From the NCBI GenBank assembly GCA_900548365.1, contig URKM01000002.1, positions 53,806 through 117,805 of the forward strand: a stretch of DNA of 64,000 bases, given 5' to 3'. Shown here in pieces: positions 62,061 to 64,000 of this stretch. Position 1 is the stretch's first letter, and the number at the start of each line of letters is the position of its first letter. The stretch is from an uncultured Collinsella sp. (GTDB lineage: Bacteria > Actinomycetota > Coriobacteriia > Coriobacteriales > Coriobacteriaceae). A program made the translations under genes and the position numbers. The notes under the pieces are model-generated. The model saw only the letters and a list, made by a program, of their open reading frames with translations. It did no database searches and was not told the DNA's origin.

Positions 62061-63629
62061 CTACGCGCCGAGAAACGCCAGGGCGCTCATGACGAGCAGG
62101 AAGCCCAGGGCGTACGGGAGCACCGCCTTGAGCAGGTCGGCGTCCTTGCCGGTGACGCGCACCGCGGCCAGGCCGATGGCGAGCGTCTGCGGCGAGAGCA
62201 TCTTGCCGGCGGCGACGCCCAGGGAGTTCAGCGCCACCATCCAGTAGGGATCGGCGGCGAGCGCGACGGCGGCCTCCTTCTGAACCTGGCCGAACAGCAT
62301 GCCGGAGCTGGTCCCCGAGCCCGTGACGAAGGAGCCCACCATGCCGATCCACGGGGCGACCAGCGGGAAGAAGGCGCCGGTCACGCCGATGCAGAACGCC
62401 GAGATCGACGAGATCATACCCGCGTAGCCCATGATCTTCGCGCAACCGAGCACCGAGAGCATGGTGATCACGGTGGGCATCATCTGCTTCACGGTATCGC
62501 GCAGCACCGCGCCCATGGTCTTCGCGTCAGCGCCCTGGATGGCTCCGCCGACGAACGCCGCGAGGAAGATCCACACCCCCGGCGTGTTGATCCATGAGAA
62601 GGAGAGCGTTCCGGGATTGGGACCGCTGAACACCTGCACCGAGGTGGCGAAGCGCGCGAGGAAGGCGTTCACCGAGGGCACCAGCTTCGAGGTTCCCAGC
62701 AGCAGGATGAAGATGAGGATGAAGCACGACCACGCCTTGAGGGCGCCGCGCAAGTCGAGCGAAGACGTCCGGGAGACCTCCATGTGGAAGCGCTCGTCGA
62801 GCCCGCCGGAGCGCTCGGCGCGCATGGCGAGCACCGCGGTCACCGCGAGCGCGCAGATGCTGCCCACCACGACGGACAGCTCCGGTCCGACGAAGGTCGC
62901 CACGGCATACGCCGGCAGCACGAAGGAGACACCCGAGGCCAGCGCGATGGGAAGGACGCCGCGGAAGCGGTCGGCCAAGGCGGGGCGCTCGGCGCCCGAA
63001 AGGGACGGCAGGGACGACCCGCCCGCCACGTAGACGATAAGGAAGGGCGCGGCGATGAAGAAGGGCGCAAGCTGCAGCATCTGAACGGAAGCGAGCTGCG
63101 CGGCGTCGAGTCCCACCAGGTTGGCAAGCGAGACGGTCGGGATGCCGATCGAGCCGTACGGCGTGGGCACGCCGTTGGCGAGCAGGCACATGAGCACCGC
63201 GGGGATGGGCGAGAAGCCCAGGGCGGCGAGCATGCCCGCCGGGATCGCGACGGCGGTGCCGAAGCCCGCCATGCCCTCCATGAAGCCTCCGAAGCACCAG
63301 GCGATAAGAAGCGCCAAGATGCGGCGATCGCTCGAGATGGAAGTGATCATGCCGCTGATGACGTCCATGGCCCCCGTCCTCACGCAGAGGTTATAGGTGA
63401 AGACCGCCGCGATGATGACGAGGACGATGGGCCACAGCGCCATGAGGAAGCCCTCCAGGCTCGCCGTGGCGACCTGGTCGACCGGCATGCCCCAACGGGT
63501 CGCGGCAAGGATGCCGGCGATGACGAAGGAGCCTATCGCAGCTTTCCACGTAGGCCACTTGAAAAGGAGCAGCATGACGACGAGCCATAGGATGGGCACC
63601 AGGGCCAGCAGAAACGAGATGATATCCAT
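62061..63629 (-). CDS. lctP: L-lactate permease (LctP/LldP family)
   Basis: 522-aa membrane carrier of the lactate permease family (PF02652), moving lactate with protons. Helices throughout; family motifs ILWLVVMLLLFKWPTWKAA, AWCFGGFMEGMAGFGTAVAIPA, NGVPTPYGSIGIPT and the C-terminal GSGTSSGMLFGQVQKEAA and MVALNSLGVAAGKMLSPQTLAIG. ATG at 63629 has TTGGGGA ahead. Length is slightly less than E. coli LldP. In a fermenting bacterium it can export lactate made by Ldh or import it; direction cannot be told. Monocistronic with terminator. Confidence 0.95.
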   Translation of the reverse strand: MDIISFLLALVPILWLVVMLLLFKWPTWKAAIGSFVIAGILAATRWGMPVDQVATASLEGFLMALWPIVLVIIAAVFTYNLCVRTGAMDVISGMITSISSDRRILALLIAWCFGGFMEGMAGFGTAVAIPAGMLAALGFSPIPAVLMCLLANGVPTPYGSIGIPTVSLANLVGLDAAQLASVQMLQLAPFFIAAPFLIVYVAGGSSLPSLSGAERPALADRFRGVLPIALASGVSFVLPAYAVATFVGPELSVVVGSICALAVTAVLAMRAERSGGLDERFHMEVSRTSSLDLRGALKAWSCFILIFILLLGTSKLVPSVNAFLARFATSVQVFSGPNPGTLSFSWINTPGVWIFLAAFVGGAIQGADAKTMGAVLRDTVKQMMPTVITMLSVLGCAKIMGYAGMISSISAFCIGVTGAFFPLVAPWIGMVGSFVTGSGTSSGMLFGQVQKEAAVALAADPYWMVALNSLGVAAGKMLSPQTLAIGLAAVRVTGKDADLLKAVLPYALGFLLVMSALAFLGA

Positions 63630-63798
63630 ATATATCCCCAACACGTCCGGCGACGCGGCTGCGCGCAAGCGAAGCGCGCTCTGGTCGCGCCGGCACTGTA
63701 TCAAACGTTCAAGAGGATACCGCAAGCTCGCCTATCATAGGAAAAAATACCACGCGTGTTACCGAATGGCCTTGCGATATCCCGTCGGCGCACGCGGC

Positions 63799-63804
63799 TA
63801 TAAT
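63799..63804 (+). promoter_or_regulatory. -10 box near the window end
   Basis: Perfect TATAAT on the plus strand. The only nearby -35-like sequence (TTGCGA, 63772-63777) is 21 bp away, so only the -10 is claimed. It would drive the partial gene at 63893. Confidence 0.4.
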
Positions 63805-63892
63805 GGTTCGAATCTTCACAGCCGCGCCGCCACGCCGCGGCAACGGTCGACCGCGGCGCCGCGCAAACGCCGCATGACGGGATGGGGGCATC

Positions 63893-64000
63893 GTGGGAAT
63901 CACTCCGCTCGACAGCATTCGAAAGCGCATCGCGCGCCGCGGCGACATCGTCGTGGGAAGCCCGCAGAGCCGCCGCGCGCCCACCGTGCGCCGCGCGCCC
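63893..64000 (+). CDS. Possible start of a gene running off the window
   Basis: GTG at 63893 preceded by GATGGGGG (5 nt spacing) opens a frame of 36 codons to the window edge (MGITPLDSIRKRIARRGDIV at its start, then Arg/Pro-rich). Two other frames starting with ATG (63873 and 63882) are also open here, so the choice is weak. No family recognised. Confidence 0.3.
   Translation, partial: MGITPLDSIRKRIARRGDIVVGSPQSRRAPTVRRAP

Overview
The window is 64 kb of GC-rich DNA (coding regions well above 60% GC by eye) from a Gram-positive, fermentative bacterium. The gene set fits the Coriobacteriia, most likely a gut Collinsella-like organism: fructose PTS, lactate dehydrogenase and lactate permease, a class B sortase with an SPQTG substrate and an LCP protein, Fur/PerR-type peroxide control, an SOS-controlled Y-family polymerase with a YolD partner, and a fructoselysine-type catabolic locus. 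The taxonomic call is inference from content; there is no rRNA or other marker in the window.

Layout. 1-8.6 kb: dapH; a decayed SRAP fragment; an NdpA-like nucleoid protein; a glucose-type IIA protein; L-lactate dehydrogenase; a class I aminotransferase; and a fructose operon (fused fructose PTS IIBCA, then 1-phosphofructokinase). An RpiR-type regulator (8.8 kb) is divergent from that operon. 9.8-16.8 kb: glutamine-dependent NAD synthetase, two unrecognised proteins (one membrane, one with a possible LOTUS-like N-terminus), a 530-bp non-coding stretch holding an AT-rich island bounded by inverted repeats plus a row of strong hairpins, and ettA. 17.0-19.1 kb: tcdA-tatD and a broken SGNH hydrolase. 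19.2-25.5 kb: a fructoselysine-like module (GntR regulator, YfcC/DcuC-type carrier, FrlB-like deglycase, FrlD-like kinase) followed by two HAD phosphatases. 25.7-32.4 kb: pgi, a PAP2 phosphatase, the SOS polymerase/YolD pair, an iron-dependent alcohol dehydrogenase and an orphan ABC ATPase.

32.5-39.3 kb is a branched-chain amino acid block: ilvA with its own terminator, then ilvD-ilvB-ilvN and ilvC, with a structured T-box-like leader before ilvD. 39.5-42.6 kb is a polar amino acid ABC transporter whose permease carries an extra extracytoplasmic domain. 42.9-50.3 kb holds endonuclease IV, a lipoprotein, adenine deaminase, a membrane-anchored PstS-like protein, an FMN reductase and a ferredoxin-type aldo/keto reductase. 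50.4-57.6 kb holds a large unknown membrane protein, a small CxxC protein, RNase HI, a Gfo/Idh oxidoreductase, and a peroxide-defence set (AhpC, a permuted AhpF-like reductase, and a divergent PerR/Fur). 57.7-60.3 kb is a cell-surface operon (sorted surface protein, class B sortase, LCP ligase). 60.5-63.6 kb holds DegV, a MarR regulator and lactate permease. The last 100 bases may start another gene.

How the parts work together: sugars enter through the PTS or as Amadori products and join glycolysis as fructose-1,6-bisphosphate or glucose-6-phosphate; carbon leaves as lactate and alcohol; the ilv block and dapH supply amino acids; ahpC, ahpF-like and perR form an oxygen defence. I see no prophage, insertion sequence, CRISPR array, tRNA or rRNA. 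The most unusual non-coding signals are the inverted-repeat island at 14.7 kb, the ilvD leader at 33.8 kb, the tandem 30-bp duplication before frlB, and tandem LexA boxes before the polymerase.
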